Source: Poriferisphaera corsica (GTDB lineage Bacteria > Planctomycetota > Phycisphaerae > Phycisphaerales > Phycisphaeraceae). Taken from it: a DNA stretch of 64,000 bases. The stretch is from positions 2,960,175 to 3,024,174 of the forward strand of contig NZ_CP036425.1 in NCBI RefSeq assembly GCF_007747445.1, read 5' to 3'. Under the pieces are notes generated by a model. That model was not told the origin of the DNA, made no database searches, and saw only the letters and a program-made list of their open reading frames with translations. Every line of letters starts with the position of its first letter. Positions within the stretch are counted from its first letter, which is position 1. Positions 1 through 9,425 of this stretch are shown here, piece by piece. Position numbers and translations under genes: made by a program.

Positions 1-2
1 TT

Positions 3-227
3 ATGATGGTGACGGCGTTGAATGAACTTGGAGATATTGAACGGGGCGTGGAATCGGGGACGGATGACTTTGTGACCAAGCCAGTCAATAAGCTTGAGCT
101 ATTAACTCGAGTTAAATCATTACTTCGCGTCAGGCATTTGAAACGGGAACTGGATCGGACTGAAGCGTATATCAAGAACCTGCAACGAGAAGCTGAAGAT
201 GATCAGATGCAGGATGATGCTGAGTAA
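3..227 (+). CDS. Response regulator receiver domain, C-terminal fragment
   Basis: This is the 3' end of a gene that begins before the window, so the apparent start is only the first in-frame Met. The visible 74 residues match the last third of a CheY-like receiver domain: the GTDDFVTKP segment carries the conserved Lys-Pro that follows beta-5, and the alpha-5 helix (LELLTRVKSLLRVRHL) follows. A short charged tail ends the protein with no output domain, so it probably acts as a single-domain signalling protein or has any other domain upstream of the window. The tail style resembles receivers linked to cyclic-di-GMP or chemotaxis systems, but no partner is visible. It lies directly upstream of the flagellin genes, which may be coincidence. 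Family is firm; role is unknown. Confidence 0.8.
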   Translation: MMVTALNELGDIERGVESGTDDFVTKPVNKLELLTRVKSLLRVRHLKRELDRTEAYIKNLQREAEDDQMQDDAE

Positions 228-255
228 TTGCTATATACATATAGATAAAAGATTG

Positions 256-285
256 AACGCTGGCTGAGAAGCTGGCGTTTTTGCT
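256..285 (+). terminator. Weak intrinsic terminator after response regulator
   Basis: AACGC pairs with GCGTT, with a further GC/GC pairing inside across a TG/TG mismatch, and is followed by a run of five T. It lies about 30 bases after the stop codon. Confidence 0.5.
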
Positions 286-758
286 ATTTAAGAGGATGTG
301 GATTGGTCCGACTAATCGATCGGAAAATGGGATTGAATGGGCGAGATTATGGGTTAGAGCCGATAAGTGGGCGGCGAAGGGTGTTAATTTGTGCGGATTG
401 TGCGGATTGTGCGAGATGTATGAGGGTCAAAGGCGGAAACTCCGAGTTGGATTAAATCAAGAGGTAATACTTAGATGGAAGGGTGTCGATGTCATGCACG
501 TCACGACAGATGTATGTCGTGGAAGATAGAGCTGAGCCGACCAATCTCGACTCTATTCAAAAGTTAGATCCAGCTGACTTGAATCCCTGCCGAGTCAGCA
601 CTGCAAGAGTATGCAGTTTTGAAACGTCAGGGGTTTGGTCTCAAGAGGGTCCAGAACATTTCTAAAAACCGGCAACAGCAGCTTCGACAGCTCAAAAGTA
701 ACTACAGATAACTGTCACGAAGCAAAAAGCCGGCGAAAGAGAATGGAGGACAGTTAGC
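284..758. other. Gene-free region upstream of flagellin 1
   Basis: About 475 bases without a convincing gene. Two short open frames here (281-529 and 483-665) have no ribosome site and no recognisable protein character. The last 20 bases hold the flagellin ribosome binding site (GGAGG at about 744-748). No clear sigma-28 promoter of the TAAA-N15-GCCGATAA type was found by eye. Confidence 0.5.
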
Positions 759-2516
759 ATGAGTCGAATTAATACCAACGTTAATGTGATGACGGCACAA
801 CGCGTCACCGGGATGAACACAAAGTCCCTGAACACTTCCTTGGAACGTCTGAGCACGGGTTTACGAATCAACCGTGGTAAAGATGATCCCGCGGGTCTGA
901 TCGCTTCTGAGAACTTGCGTTCTGAGAAAGCTGCGATTGAATCTGCTATCAGTAATGCGCAGCGTGCTGATCAGGTCGTGAACGTCGCTGAAGGCGGCTT
1001 GCAGGAAATCAACAGTGCTTTGGTCGAGCTTCAGTCACTGGTTACAGGTTCAGCAAACGAAGCTGGTCTGTCCAAGGAAGAAAAAGAAGCGAACCAGCAG
1101 CAGGTTGAATCCATCCTGCAGACGATTGACCGTATCTCAAACAATACTTCTTTCCAGGGTACAAAACTGCTTAATGGCGATTTTGATTTCCAAGTAGCAG
1201 GCAAAGATGCCAACGTACAGTCATTGGAAATCAATGCAGCCAAGATCGGTAGTGAACCACTTAAGGTTCAGGCAAACATCACGCAGTCTGCCCAGCAGGC
1301 TGGTGTCTACATGTCACTCGGCGGCACGCTTCAGCTCGACGACGATGCGGACAGCACCTTCTCCATCGAGATCGGCGGCTCACTCGGCTCACGTCAGCTC
1401 AGCTTCGCTTCCGGCACAACCACTTCCGATATGGCGGCACAGATCAACACCTTCACCGATGTCACCGGCATCAAGGCTGTCGCAGTCAACAGCGGCGACC
1501 AGGACGGCATCAAGTTGGTCTCGACCGACTACGGCTCAAATGAGTTCGTGTCTGTGGAAGTTCTCGATGACGGCAACGCATCTGCAGGCGACGGCATCTA
1601 TAATCTTGACAGCAAGAACACCAACGCTCTCGGCAAGACCTTGGGGACGCCTACGACAACAACCAGTGATGACCAAGCTGATGCCGCCACTGCGACCGCA
1701 TTTGGTATCGCGGTCGGCGATATTGGCACGCTCAATGTTGGTGATACCCGTACCGTGGTCGCAGCCAACGGCGATCAAACGGTCTACACTTATCAGGGTG
1801 CTGGTACCAACAGCGATCACAAGTTTGATGTGGCGGTGAGCGTCGCAAGCACCAGCGCATTGACAAGCTTTGCGAGTGCGAACGATGTGATCCGTGATGA
1901 AGGCCAGGATGTCACCGGCACGATCAATGGTTTGGCAGCCCGCGGTGATGGCCGCACGATGTCGGTGAAGAGTGATGCACTGGATATGTCGGTGACACTC
2001 AAGGACAACGGTGCCGCCACGACGGCAAGTGCAACCAAGACCGGTATCGTCGACCTAGTGAACATCACTGGCGGCGGTGCACAGTTCTCGATCGGCCCAT
2101 CAGTCGATGCCACCAACTCCGTGCGTCTGGGCATCTCATCGGTCAGCTCACGTGAAATCGGTACGACCAGCTTCGGTGCTAAGACTTACAGCTTGTCTGA
2201 CCTTGGCGGTGCTGGTGACCTGAACGTCATCGATGGCAACCTTGAAGAGGCACAGGATGTTGTGAATAAGGCGATTAAGTCGATCTCCGCACAACGCGGT
2301 CGCTTAGGTTCCTTCCAGAAGAACATCATTGGTTCAACCGTGAACTCGATGGGTGTTGCTCTCGAGAATATCGCGGCGGCTGAATCAGCCATCCGTGATA
2401 CGGACTTCGCGAAAGAAACGGCTGAAATGACACGCTCCCAGATCTTGTCGCAGGCATCACAAACGGTGCTCGCTCAGGCAAAATCTCAGCCAATGAGTGT
2501 CCTTTCACTGCTCTAA
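759..2516 (+). CDS. Flagellin 1
   Basis: Structural subunit of the flagellar filament. The N-terminal D0/D1 region (about residues 1-170) begins MSRINTNVNVM and contains the canonical SLERLSTGLRINRGKDDPAG segment; the C-terminal D1/D0 region (about 490-585) contains IRDTDFAKETAEMTRSQIL and ends in VLSLL. The central 170-490 region is a Thr/Ser/Asp-rich variable domain, making this 585-residue protein much longer than minimal flagellins of about 270 residues. The ATG follows a strong GGAGG. It is one of three tandem flagellins, closest to flagellin 2, and shares two blocks of perfect nucleotide identity with it (829-928 and 1608-1872) that suggest gene conversion. Its own terminator follows, so it is probably transcribed alone. 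Confident. Confidence 0.97.
   Translation: MSRINTNVNVMTAQRVTGMNTKSLNTSLERLSTGLRINRGKDDPAGLIASENLRSEKAAIESAISNAQRADQVVNVAEGGLQEINSALVELQSLVTGSANEAGLSKEEKEANQQQVESILQTIDRISNNTSFQGTKLLNGDFDFQVAGKDANVQSLEINAAKIGSEPLKVQANITQSAQQAGVYMSLGGTLQLDDDADSTFSIEIGGSLGSRQLSFASGTTTSDMAAQINTFTDVTGIKAVAVNSGDQDGIKLVSTDYGSNEFVSVEVLDDGNASAGDGIYNLDSKNTNALGKTLGTPTTTTSDDQADAATATAFGIAVGDIGTLNVGDTRTVVAANGDQTVYTYQGAGTNSDHKFDVAVSVASTSALTSFASANDVIRDEGQDVTGTINGLAARGDGRTMSVKSDALDMSVTLKDNGAATTASATKTGIVDLVNITGGGAQFSIGPSVDATNSVRLGISSVSSREIGTTSFGAKTYSLSDLGGAGDLNVIDGNLEEAQDVVNKAIKSISAQRGRLGSFQKNIIGSTVNSMGVALENIAAAESAIRDTDFAKETAEMTRSQILSQASQTVLAQAKSQPMSVLSLL
829..928 (+). repeat. 100-bp block identical in flagellins 1 and 2 (copy 1)
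   Basis: By eye, 829-928 is base-for-base identical to 3087-3186 in flagellin 2, including third codon positions, while bases on either side differ. It encodes the conserved D0/D1 segment. Confidence 0.8.
1608..1872 (+). repeat. 265-bp block identical in flagellins 1 and 2 (copy 1)
   Basis: By eye this tract is identical at every base to 3866-4130. It lies in the variable central domain where constraint should be weakest, and synonymous differences resume immediately outside it. This pattern suggests a recent gene-conversion tract. Confidence 0.85.
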
Positions 2517-2556
2517 AGTGAAACGTTCGGTTAAAGCTAACGTCCGAATAACTCGA

Positions 2557-2592
2557 GAAAGACGGCCTAACGGTCGTCTTTCTTCTTTTTTA
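2557..2592 (+). terminator. Intrinsic terminator of flagellin 1
   Basis: An 11-bp stem (GAAAGACGGCC with GGTCGTCTTTC, one G-T wobble) around a TAAC loop is followed by a T-rich run. Confidence 0.9.
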
Positions 2593-3016
2593 TATATGAT
2601 TTTTTATACATACTTCACACCTTCTATCTCTCATTATCCTCTCATGAAATGTCTGATAATCTGCGGTGTATCCGATTGTAAATGGACGTTTTCCGATCCT
2701 ACGGGTTATGACAGATGACCGACTGTGCGAAATACTCGGGTTATAACGATCAAGATATTTGAATCAAATGTAGCACTTAAGTAATGTCCCCCCTTCGAAG
2801 GGTCGATGGGTCTTGTGTCGCAGCAAGTTACGCGGCGATCGAAAGAGGATTTAAGAGTAACTCATTCGTATTTGTAGCTTCCTTCAACCGTTTCATGTCC
2901 ATTGAATACAGTTGATTGAAACTGAAAAGAGAGTCCCATTCACCACTCCACGGTTTTGGGTCGCCGCTTATCGTGCGTCTGTATCCCTTACCGCTTAAAG
3001 AGCATGGAGGAAAATC
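2593..3016. other. Leader/promoter region of flagellin 2
   Basis: About 420 bases with no convincing gene. A short palindrome, CCCTTCGAAGGG, sits at about 2792-2803. A strong GGAGG (about 3005-3009) precedes the flagellin 2 ATG. No promoter could be assigned with confidence. Confidence 0.5.
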
Positions 3017-4777
3017 ATGAGTCGAATTAATACCAACGTCAATGTGATGACGGCACAACGTGTTTCGGGGATGCAAAACAAAGGATTGAACACTTCCTTG
3101 GAACGTCTGAGCACGGGTTTACGAATCAACCGTGGTAAAGATGATCCCGCGGGTCTGATCGCTTCTGAGAACTTGCGTTCTGAGAAGGCGGCGATTAGCG
3201 CAGCGATCACGAATGCCGAGCGTGCTGACCAGGTCGTGAACGTCGCTGAAGGCGGCTTGCAGGAAATCAATGCATCGCTTGTTGAGCTTCAGTCTTTGGT
3301 TACAGCATCAGCAAACGAAGCTGGTCTGTCCAAGGAAGAAAAAGAAGCGAACCAGCAGCAGGTTGAGTCTATCCTGCAGACGATTGACCGCATAGCAAAC
3401 AATACTTCATTCCAAGGCACGAAATTGCTCAATGGAAATTTTGACTTCCAGTTGGCTGATAAAGACGCGAACGTACAGTCACTGGAAATTAATGCGGCCA
3501 AGATCGGCAGTGAACCACTCAAAGTTCAGGCAAACATCACACAGTCAGCTCAACAGGCAGGTACCTACCTATCACTCGGCGGTACACTTCAGCTGGATGA
3601 CAACGCGGACAGCACGTTCTCCATCGAGATCGGTGGCGCACTCGGTTCACGTCAGCTCAGCTTCGCTTCTGGCACAACCACCGCAGATATGGCAGCACAG
3701 ATCAATACTTTCACCGATGTCACAGGCATTAAAGCAATAACAGTCAATAGTGGCGATCAGGATGGTATTAAATTGCTATCTACAGAGTATGGTTCCAATG
3801 AATTTGTGTCGGTTGAAGTACTGGATGATGGCAACGTCTCAGCGGGCGACGGCATCTTCAATCTCGACAGCAAGAACACCAACGCTCTCGGCAAGACCTT
3901 GGGGACGCCTACGACAACAACCAGTGATGACCAAGCTGATGCCGCCACTGCGACCGCATTTGGTATCGCGGTCGGCGATATTGGCACGCTCAATGTTGGT
4001 GATACCCGTACCGTGGTCGCAGCCAACGGCGATCAAACGGTCTACACTTATCAGGGTGCTGGTACCAACAGCGATCACAAGTTTGATGTGGCGGTGAGCG
4101 TCGCAAGCACCAGCGCATTGACAAGCTTTGTGAGTGCAAACGATGTGATCCGTGATGGAGGCCAGGATGTGACCGGCACGATCAATGGGATCACTGCCCG
4201 CGGTGATGGCCGAACGATGTCGGTTAAGAGTGATGCACTGGATATGGCTGTCACACTTCAAGATGATGGTGCAGCATCAACTGCGAGTGCGACCAAGACA
4301 GGTATCGTTGACCTAGTGAACATCACTGGTGGCGGTGCACAGTTCTCGATCGGCCCATCAGTTGACGCAACCAATCAGGTACGCTTAGGCATCTCATCGG
4401 TCAGTTCACGTGAAATCGGAACAACAAGCTTCGGTGCAGAAACCTACAATCTTGCAGATCTCGGCGGCTCAGGTGACCTTAACATGATTGATGGTGATCT
4501 CGAAAAAGCGCAGGATGTCGTAAATGCATCAATTAAATCAGTTTCAGCAATGCGAGGCAGATTTGGTTCCTTCCAGAAGAACATCATTGGTTCGACCGTG
4601 AACTCACTCGGTGTTGCACTCGAAAACATCTCGGCGGCTGAATCGGCCATCCGTGATACGGACTTCGCGAAAGAAACGGCTGAAATGACACGCACACAGA
4701 TCTTGTCACAGGCATCACAAACGGTGCTCGCACAGGCAAAATCTCAGCCAATGAACGTCCTTTCACTGCTTGGATAA
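3017..4777 (+). CDS. Flagellin 2
   Basis: Filament subunit of 586 residues, a close paralogue of flagellin 1. Its N-terminal D0/D1 (MSRINTNVNVM, STGLRINRGKDDPAG) and C-terminal D1/D0 (IRDTDFAKETAEMTRTQIL, ending VLSLLG) are nearly the same, and the central variable domain is of the same type. Differences between the two genes are scattered synonymous and conservative changes, except for two tracts of perfect identity (3087-3186 and 3866-4130). The ATG is preceded by GGAGG at good spacing, and an intrinsic terminator lies 35 bases after the stop, so it is a separate transcription unit. Such paralogues may make different filament segments or serve antigenic or sheath variation; the sequence does not show which. 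Confident. Confidence 0.97.
   Translation: MSRINTNVNVMTAQRVSGMQNKGLNTSLERLSTGLRINRGKDDPAGLIASENLRSEKAAISAAITNAERADQVVNVAEGGLQEINASLVELQSLVTASANEAGLSKEEKEANQQQVESILQTIDRIANNTSFQGTKLLNGNFDFQLADKDANVQSLEINAAKIGSEPLKVQANITQSAQQAGTYLSLGGTLQLDDNADSTFSIEIGGALGSRQLSFASGTTTADMAAQINTFTDVTGIKAITVNSGDQDGIKLLSTEYGSNEFVSVEVLDDGNVSAGDGIFNLDSKNTNALGKTLGTPTTTTSDDQADAATATAFGIAVGDIGTLNVGDTRTVVAANGDQTVYTYQGAGTNSDHKFDVAVSVASTSALTSFVSANDVIRDGGQDVTGTINGITARGDGRTMSVKSDALDMAVTLQDDGAASTASATKTGIVDLVNITGGGAQFSIGPSVDATNQVRLGISSVSSREIGTTSFGAETYNLADLGGSGDLNMIDGDLEKAQDVVNASIKSVSAMRGRFGSFQKNIIGSTVNSLGVALENISAAESAIRDTDFAKETAEMTRTQILSQASQTVLAQAKSQPMNVLSLLG
3087..3186 (+). repeat. 100-bp block identical in flagellins 1 and 2 (copy 2)
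   Basis: Partner of 829-928. It covers the conserved N-terminal signature and is identical at all bases by eye. Confidence 0.8.
3866..4130 (+). repeat. 265-bp block identical in flagellins 1 and 2 (copy 2)
   Basis: Partner of 1608-1872. It is bounded by single-base differences on both sides. Confidence 0.85.
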
Positions 4778-4811
4778 ACAAAGCAAGACAAACAACGTCC
4801 GAATAACTAAC

Positions 4812-4837
4812 AAGGCGACCAATTGGTCGCCTTTTTA
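4812..4837 (+). terminator. Intrinsic terminator of flagellin 2
   Basis: A perfect 9-bp stem, AAGGCGACC with GGTCGCCTT, surrounds an AATT loop and is followed by a T run. Confidence 0.92.
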
Positions 4838-5474
4838 TATGGACTGAAGCGCAATGATATTTTCTTGCAGGCATATCTTGGAATTGTTAGATCCAGCATA
4901 CACGGCATGACTCATAATAAAGTCTATTAAGATCGTTTATATCTATTTTTTAAGTATTAATCGCGATGCAATTACGCTGTGAGATGTAACGTCACGTCAA
5001 GTAATCATGACTAGGTAGACGTATAAGGTTTGTAGCGATCGTACGGAATGCAAAAAAGAAAAGTGCGTATTCGTGTCCGATAAAAAAGTTTTACTCTCAA
5101 GGTTATTAGGCGAAGGCTTTCTTCCCGATTTCATACGTGCAGCCGAGAGGAAATTTCGGAGGCCAACTGACAACCCGCAGGATGCAGGAAAAGGCAAATC
5201 GGATTGATGTCCATAACATTCCGATTGCCATCAGCCACCAAGGAAGGTGGAAGGAGTTGCAAATGAGGTAAGGATACCTTGCAAAAGGGAATGATCAGAC
5301 CATTCCTAAGAAGATTACCAATCTACAAAATCAGTGTAAAAAACGGGCCTATTATCGGCCCAAAAGCATCAGTCAGATCGGATCGGAGATCCGTGAACGT
5401 TCAGCAGGAAGCTGGATTCGTCAATCGACGGCCAAGAACGTAACACGGAAGCGTGTTCACGGAGGACCAAAACC
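4838..5474. other. Long, hairpin-rich leader of flagellin 3
   Basis: About 640 bases with no convincing gene. The second half can fold into several short hairpins: CCACC/GGTGG near 5236-5250, GGAATG/CATTCC at 5288-5306, GGGCC/GGCCC at 5345-5361 and CGGATC/GATCCG at 5379-5393. GGAGG at about 5461-5465 is the flagellin 3 ribosome site. No known riboswitch consensus was recognised. Confidence 0.5.
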
Positions 5475-7382
5475 ATGAGTCGCATTAATACTAACGTACA
5501 GTCACTTATTTCCCAGAGAACATTAGCCAGTCAGAACAAATCCTTGAACGGCTCGCTTGAGCGTTTAAGCACAGGCTTGCGCATCAACCGCGGTAAAGAT
5601 GACCCTGCGGGCTTAATCGCATCAGAAAACCTGCGTTCTGAAAAGGCATCCATCGGTGCTGCAATCAGCAATGCTGGACGTGCCGATCAGGTCATGAATA
5701 TTGCTGAGGGTGGCTTGCAGGAAATCAATTCACTTCTGCTTGAAGTTCAATCGCTTGTTACAGGGTCTGCAAACGATGCAGGTCTCTCTAAAGAAGAAAA
5801 AGAAGCGAATCAGCTTCAGATCGATTCAATCCTTGAAACCATCGATCGTATTTCAACATCTACTTCATTCCAAGGCACAAAGTTGCTTAATGGAACTTAC
5901 GACTTCACCATCTCCGGCCAAAACGGCGTTGTTGATGACGTAAAAGTTAACGCTGCGAAGCTTTCACACGGCGAAAACCGTGATGTAAATGTGCTCGTCA
6001 CAAAATCCGCTCAACATGCTGGTGTTCTGCTCTCTTTAGGTGCAGATAAACTTGATCTTGGCGGGATGTCAGCCAACGGCACTGATAAGTTGACGGCAGC
6101 GGATAAGAACTTCATCTTTGAGATTGCAGGCGCAAAGGGTTCAAAAGAATTCACCTTTGCTTCAGGCACCACACTCAACGATATGATTGCAGCAATCAAT
6201 ACCTATACTGACGTGACTGGCCTCTCGGCAACACTCAGTGGCGGCACAGCCATTTCACTGAAATCAAACGAGTTTGGTTCCGATGAATATGTTTCCGTTA
6301 AAGTCATCGACGATGGCGATATGGATAACAATGTAACCGGACCAACGACTGGCATCTATAAATACGAAGAAAAGAACGGCAATGTTGCTCATTCCACCGG
6401 TATTGGTGCCACGATTGCAGACTGGGGCACCAATGGTTCCTGGACAACAACTGCATTCGCAGCAGGTGCTGGTACTGCCGCTGCAGACGCGGCAACGATG
6501 GCTGGGATCATTGAAGCGACCAACTTAAATGCTGAAGGTGAAAGAGATACATCACTTGGTGCAAACACTGGTGCTCTAACGACATCAATTACTGGTATCG
6601 CAAACAATGGTTCTGCTGTTTTCACCTCCTACAATGAGAACCACGAACAAGTTCGTTACGAAGTCAGCAAAGATGGTACTGGCAACATCTCATACAAAGA
6701 AGTCACAGAAGCCTATACACCAAACGCTGATATCGCACCATTATTGCCAGCAACATGGTCTTACGCTGAAGGTAAAGAGCCAGAGCGTGACTCCGGTCAA
6801 GACGTTGGCGCGATTGTAAACGGTGTTGTCGCAACTGCTGATGGCAAGCATATTACCGTCCGTACAGATGTTCTTGATACCGAAATCAAACTATCAGATA
6901 GTGGTGCTCAGAGTCTCAATTCTGTACAAGCTTTCACCATTACAGGTGGCGGTGCTCAGTTCAATCTCGGCCCATCAGTTGATATCATCAACCAGGCCAT
7001 CATCGGTATTAGCAACGTATCTGTACGTAACCTTGGTACATTCGAACATGGTTACCTTGACGAGCTTGGCTCATCCAAGGACAGCAACCTGGTCGACGGT
7101 AACCTATCTAAGGCACAGAAGATTGTTGACGATGCAATCAATCAGGTTTCTTCGCTCCGTGGCCGCATCGGCGCCTTCCAGAAGAACACAATTGGTTCAA
7201 CGATCAACTCACTGAGCGTTGCACTCGAAAATACAAGTGCTGCTGAATCATCCATCCGTGACACCGATTTTGCTGCAGAGACTGCTGAAATGACACGTTC
7301 TCAGATCCTCTCACAGGCTGCACAGACTGTACTCGGTACCGCGAACTCTTCACCACAAGCAGTTCTTTCACTACTCGGATAA
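5475..7382 (+). CDS. Flagellin 3 (divergent paralogue)
   Basis: Filament subunit of 635 residues, more distant from flagellins 1 and 2 than they are from each other. The N-terminal D0/D1 shows MSRINTNVQSLISQRT and STGLRINRGKDDPAG; the C-terminal D1/D0 shows IRDTDFAAETAEMTRSQIL and ends VLSLLG. The central domain (about 170-540) is about 50 residues longer and richer in Ala, Gly and Asn, but keeps the same frame elements (SFTFASGTT-like, DVTGL, GGGAQFNLGPSVD), so all three come from one ancestor. The ATG has a GGAGG upstream and a strong terminator follows. The long hairpin-rich leader suggests separate regulation. It is next to a glycosyltransferase-methyltransferase gene that may modify it. 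Confident. Confidence 0.97.
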   Translation: MSRINTNVQSLISQRTLASQNKSLNGSLERLSTGLRINRGKDDPAGLIASENLRSEKASIGAAISNAGRADQVMNIAEGGLQEINSLLLEVQSLVTGSANDAGLSKEEKEANQLQIDSILETIDRISTSTSFQGTKLLNGTYDFTISGQNGVVDDVKVNAAKLSHGENRDVNVLVTKSAQHAGVLLSLGADKLDLGGMSANGTDKLTAADKNFIFEIAGAKGSKEFTFASGTTLNDMIAAINTYTDVTGLSATLSGGTAISLKSNEFGSDEYVSVKVIDDGDMDNNVTGPTTGIYKYEEKNGNVAHSTGIGATIADWGTNGSWTTTAFAAGAGTAAADAATMAGIIEATNLNAEGERDTSLGANTGALTTSITGIANNGSAVFTSYNENHEQVRYEVSKDGTGNISYKEVTEAYTPNADIAPLLPATWSYAEGKEPERDSGQDVGAIVNGVVATADGKHITVRTDVLDTEIKLSDSGAQSLNSVQAFTITGGGAQFNLGPSVDIINQAIIGISNVSVRNLGTFEHGYLDELGSSKDSNLVDGNLSKAQKIVDDAINQVSSLRGRIGAFQKNTIGSTINSLSVALENTSAAESSIRDTDFAAETAEMTRSQILSQAAQTVLGTANSSPQAVLSLLG

Positions 7383-7440
7383 TAACTCAGAATGGACAAA
7401 GGAAGCACCGCAATTAAAGCGGGCATCCGATCACTGATGC

Positions 7441-7474
7441 GAAACGGCGACATGATGTCGCCGTTTCTTTTTTT
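7441..7474 (+). terminator. Intrinsic terminator of flagellin 3
   Basis: A perfect 12-bp stem, GAAACGGCGACA with TGTCGCCGTTTC, has a 3-base loop and is followed by a run of seven T. Confidence 0.95.
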
Positions 7475-7772
7475 GTATCCCCCTGCCCTACCTTGATCAG
7501 TGATAGTCGATCATCAACCGAGTTGATCGTCGAGTCTGATTCACAATTTTTCGCCAACAACCATGGAAATTCGGCCTCCACTACACGATGACGCCTAAGC
7601 AAATCGTGAGTTTTTTTCGCTATAAATATGCTAAAAACTTGCATTTATAGCGTATTTGATTACTTTGATCGTATCTGGCAAGGATTGCTAGATATTGCTT
7701 ATGGCGTAGTTAGATAACATGAGCAGGCCAAGTTTGAATCACATCGCCCACGCTTAAGCACGGAGGCTTACC
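7475..7772. other. Gene-free region before the glycosyltransferase
   Basis: About 300 bases, AT-rich toward 7610-7700. It presumably holds the promoter of the next gene; none could be assigned. The ribosome site CGGAGG lies at 7761-7766. Confidence 0.5.
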
Positions 7773-9401
7773 TTGTCCAAGCCACGCGTATCCATTCTCA
7801 TTCCCAACTATAACAACGGCAAATTATCGACTCATGATCAGCAACATGATCTGATCGGTAACTTAATGGCGACGCTCCATAAAACACTAAAAAATGAACC
7901 GATGCCATTCGAAATAATCGCGTTTGATGATGGCTCAACCGATGACAGCCTCGATACACTCCGTTCTTGGACAAAACAAACATGGCATCACGGAGGCCCT
8001 GTACTCAATCAACTCATTGAAGCAGAACACTGCGGCGTTCTAGCTGTCACCGCAAACAAACTCGTCGAAGCATCATCAGGGGATATCTTGGTTCGACTTG
8101 ATGGCGATGTTGTCATCGCAACAGAAAACTGGGTTAGCAAACTCTGCCAAATCTTCGATGACGGCCCGAATGACCTCGGAGTGATTGGTCCAAAACAACT
8201 TGGACTATCTGGCAAATTGTATGCTTTCGGCGATTGGCTGCTTCACCCCAAAGGATACCATCACATCGGTGCGGAGTTAGACCGTTATGCGCATAGACAG
8301 CCATTAGAAGTTGACCACGTCATGGGCTGTTTTTACTGCTGCAAACGCGAAGTACATGATCAGTTAGGCGGCTATGATGAGAAAATTTTACGCGGACAAA
8401 CCGTAGACTTTGGTTTACGGGCAAGATTACATGGCTGGCGTTGCTGGGCGGTGCCACACATCGAATTTCAGCACTGCCATGGCTTACGACTCGATCGTGA
8501 CACTCGGGCTGACGAAGAGGAAGGTATCTCCTATACACTCGATGTGTTCAAGAAAAAATGGGGCTTCGATCGTATCGCTCCTGATCTAGACTATGTACGC
8601 GAACATTACACCAGCACGCCATTGCTATGGAATGCGAATGTGTTTGGCATCAATGCCGATGAAATCATGATCTCCCATCAAAACCCTACCTTGAGCATGG
8701 ATGATAGTGAATGGGGACGATACGCGAACGACACCAGACTACAAACCAGCACTGAAAATAAAGTCCAATTAATTAAATCCGCACTAAAAATGCTTCCTGA
8801 AGATAAACGTGAGGATGCAAAAGTTGGTGTCATTGGGAATGGTGCTGGTGTTTTGGGGCTTATCGCTTTCAATAAAGGCATCAACTATACAGGTACGGAT
8901 TGGTCTGAAGGAAAAGTGAAAGTTGCGAACCGCTGCATCGAGAGTGTTCCAACTCAAAGCAACCCCAAACCCAAGATCATACACCACACTGATTGGCGCA
9001 AGATTCCGTTAGAAGACGGGTCACTTGATGTTGTTTTACTGATCAATGTACTCGACAATCATGCCAACCCCGTGTCATTAATCAACGAAGCACACCGCGT
9101 GCTCGGTGATGGTGATGATAAAATTCTTCTCACCTTGACCCTTCGCAAACCATCGCGGCCAACAGGCCCTGCAGATCCAATGTGTACGTACACACATCTT
9201 GAAATCGCGAATCAAATCAACGCGACAGGTGGATGGGATTTATATTGGTGGGATCCTGAGCAGCAAGAAGGCCCTGTTGCGGTTATATTCAAACGTGTTG
9301 AGAGCAAGACGACTGAAGCCGATGAGAAGCCGGAAATGGTTGTGGTTGCAGAACAATTGCGAAATCAATCGACTAAGCAATTGAGTGCTGCAAGACTGTA
9401 A
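7773..9401 (+). CDS. Family 2 glycosyltransferase fused to a SAM methyltransferase
   Basis: Two-domain cytosolic protein of 542 residues. Residues about 1-270 are a GT-A family 2 glycosyltransferase: SILIPNYNN at the start, FDDGSTDDS, and LDGDV as the metal-binding DxD. Residues about 340-500 are a class I SAM-dependent methyltransferase with glycine motif VIGNGAGVLG and the later LEDGSLDVVLLINVLDN motif. The start is TTG, chosen because CGGAGG lies six bases upstream. Sugar transfer followed by methylation of the sugar or of a glycan is the simplest reading. Position directly after three flagellin genes suggests flagellin glycosylation, as in other flagellin-linked glycosyltransferases, but this is inference. 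It could instead act on a surface glycan. Confidence 0.88.
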   Translation: MSKPRVSILIPNYNNGKLSTHDQQHDLIGNLMATLHKTLKNEPMPFEIIAFDDGSTDDSLDTLRSWTKQTWHHGGPVLNQLIEAEHCGVLAVTANKLVEASSGDILVRLDGDVVIATENWVSKLCQIFDDGPNDLGVIGPKQLGLSGKLYAFGDWLLHPKGYHHIGAELDRYAHRQPLEVDHVMGCFYCCKREVHDQLGGYDEKILRGQTVDFGLRARLHGWRCWAVPHIEFQHCHGLRLDRDTRADEEEGISYTLDVFKKKWGFDRIAPDLDYVREHYTSTPLLWNANVFGINADEIMISHQNPTLSMDDSEWGRYANDTRLQTSTENKVQLIKSALKMLPEDKREDAKVGVIGNGAGVLGLIAFNKGINYTGTDWSEGKVKVANRCIESVPTQSNPKPKIIHHTDWRKIPLEDGSLDVVLLINVLDNHANPVSLINEAHRVLGDGDDKILLTLTLRKPSRPTGPADPMCTYTHLEIANQINATGGWDLYWWDPEQQEGPVAVIFKRVESKTTEADEKPEMVVVAEQLRNQSTKQLSAARL

Positions 9402-9425
9402 ACACACGAATCAGGAAGGGATTTG

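Noticed and set aside
281-665. Two short overlapping open frames downstream of the response regulator
   Set aside because: No ribosome site, low-complexity translations and no family resemblance; the stretch is better read as intergenic.
4838-5474. Cyclic-di-GMP (GEMM) riboswitch before flagellin 3
   Set aside because: The GGGCAAACC and receptor motifs are absent.
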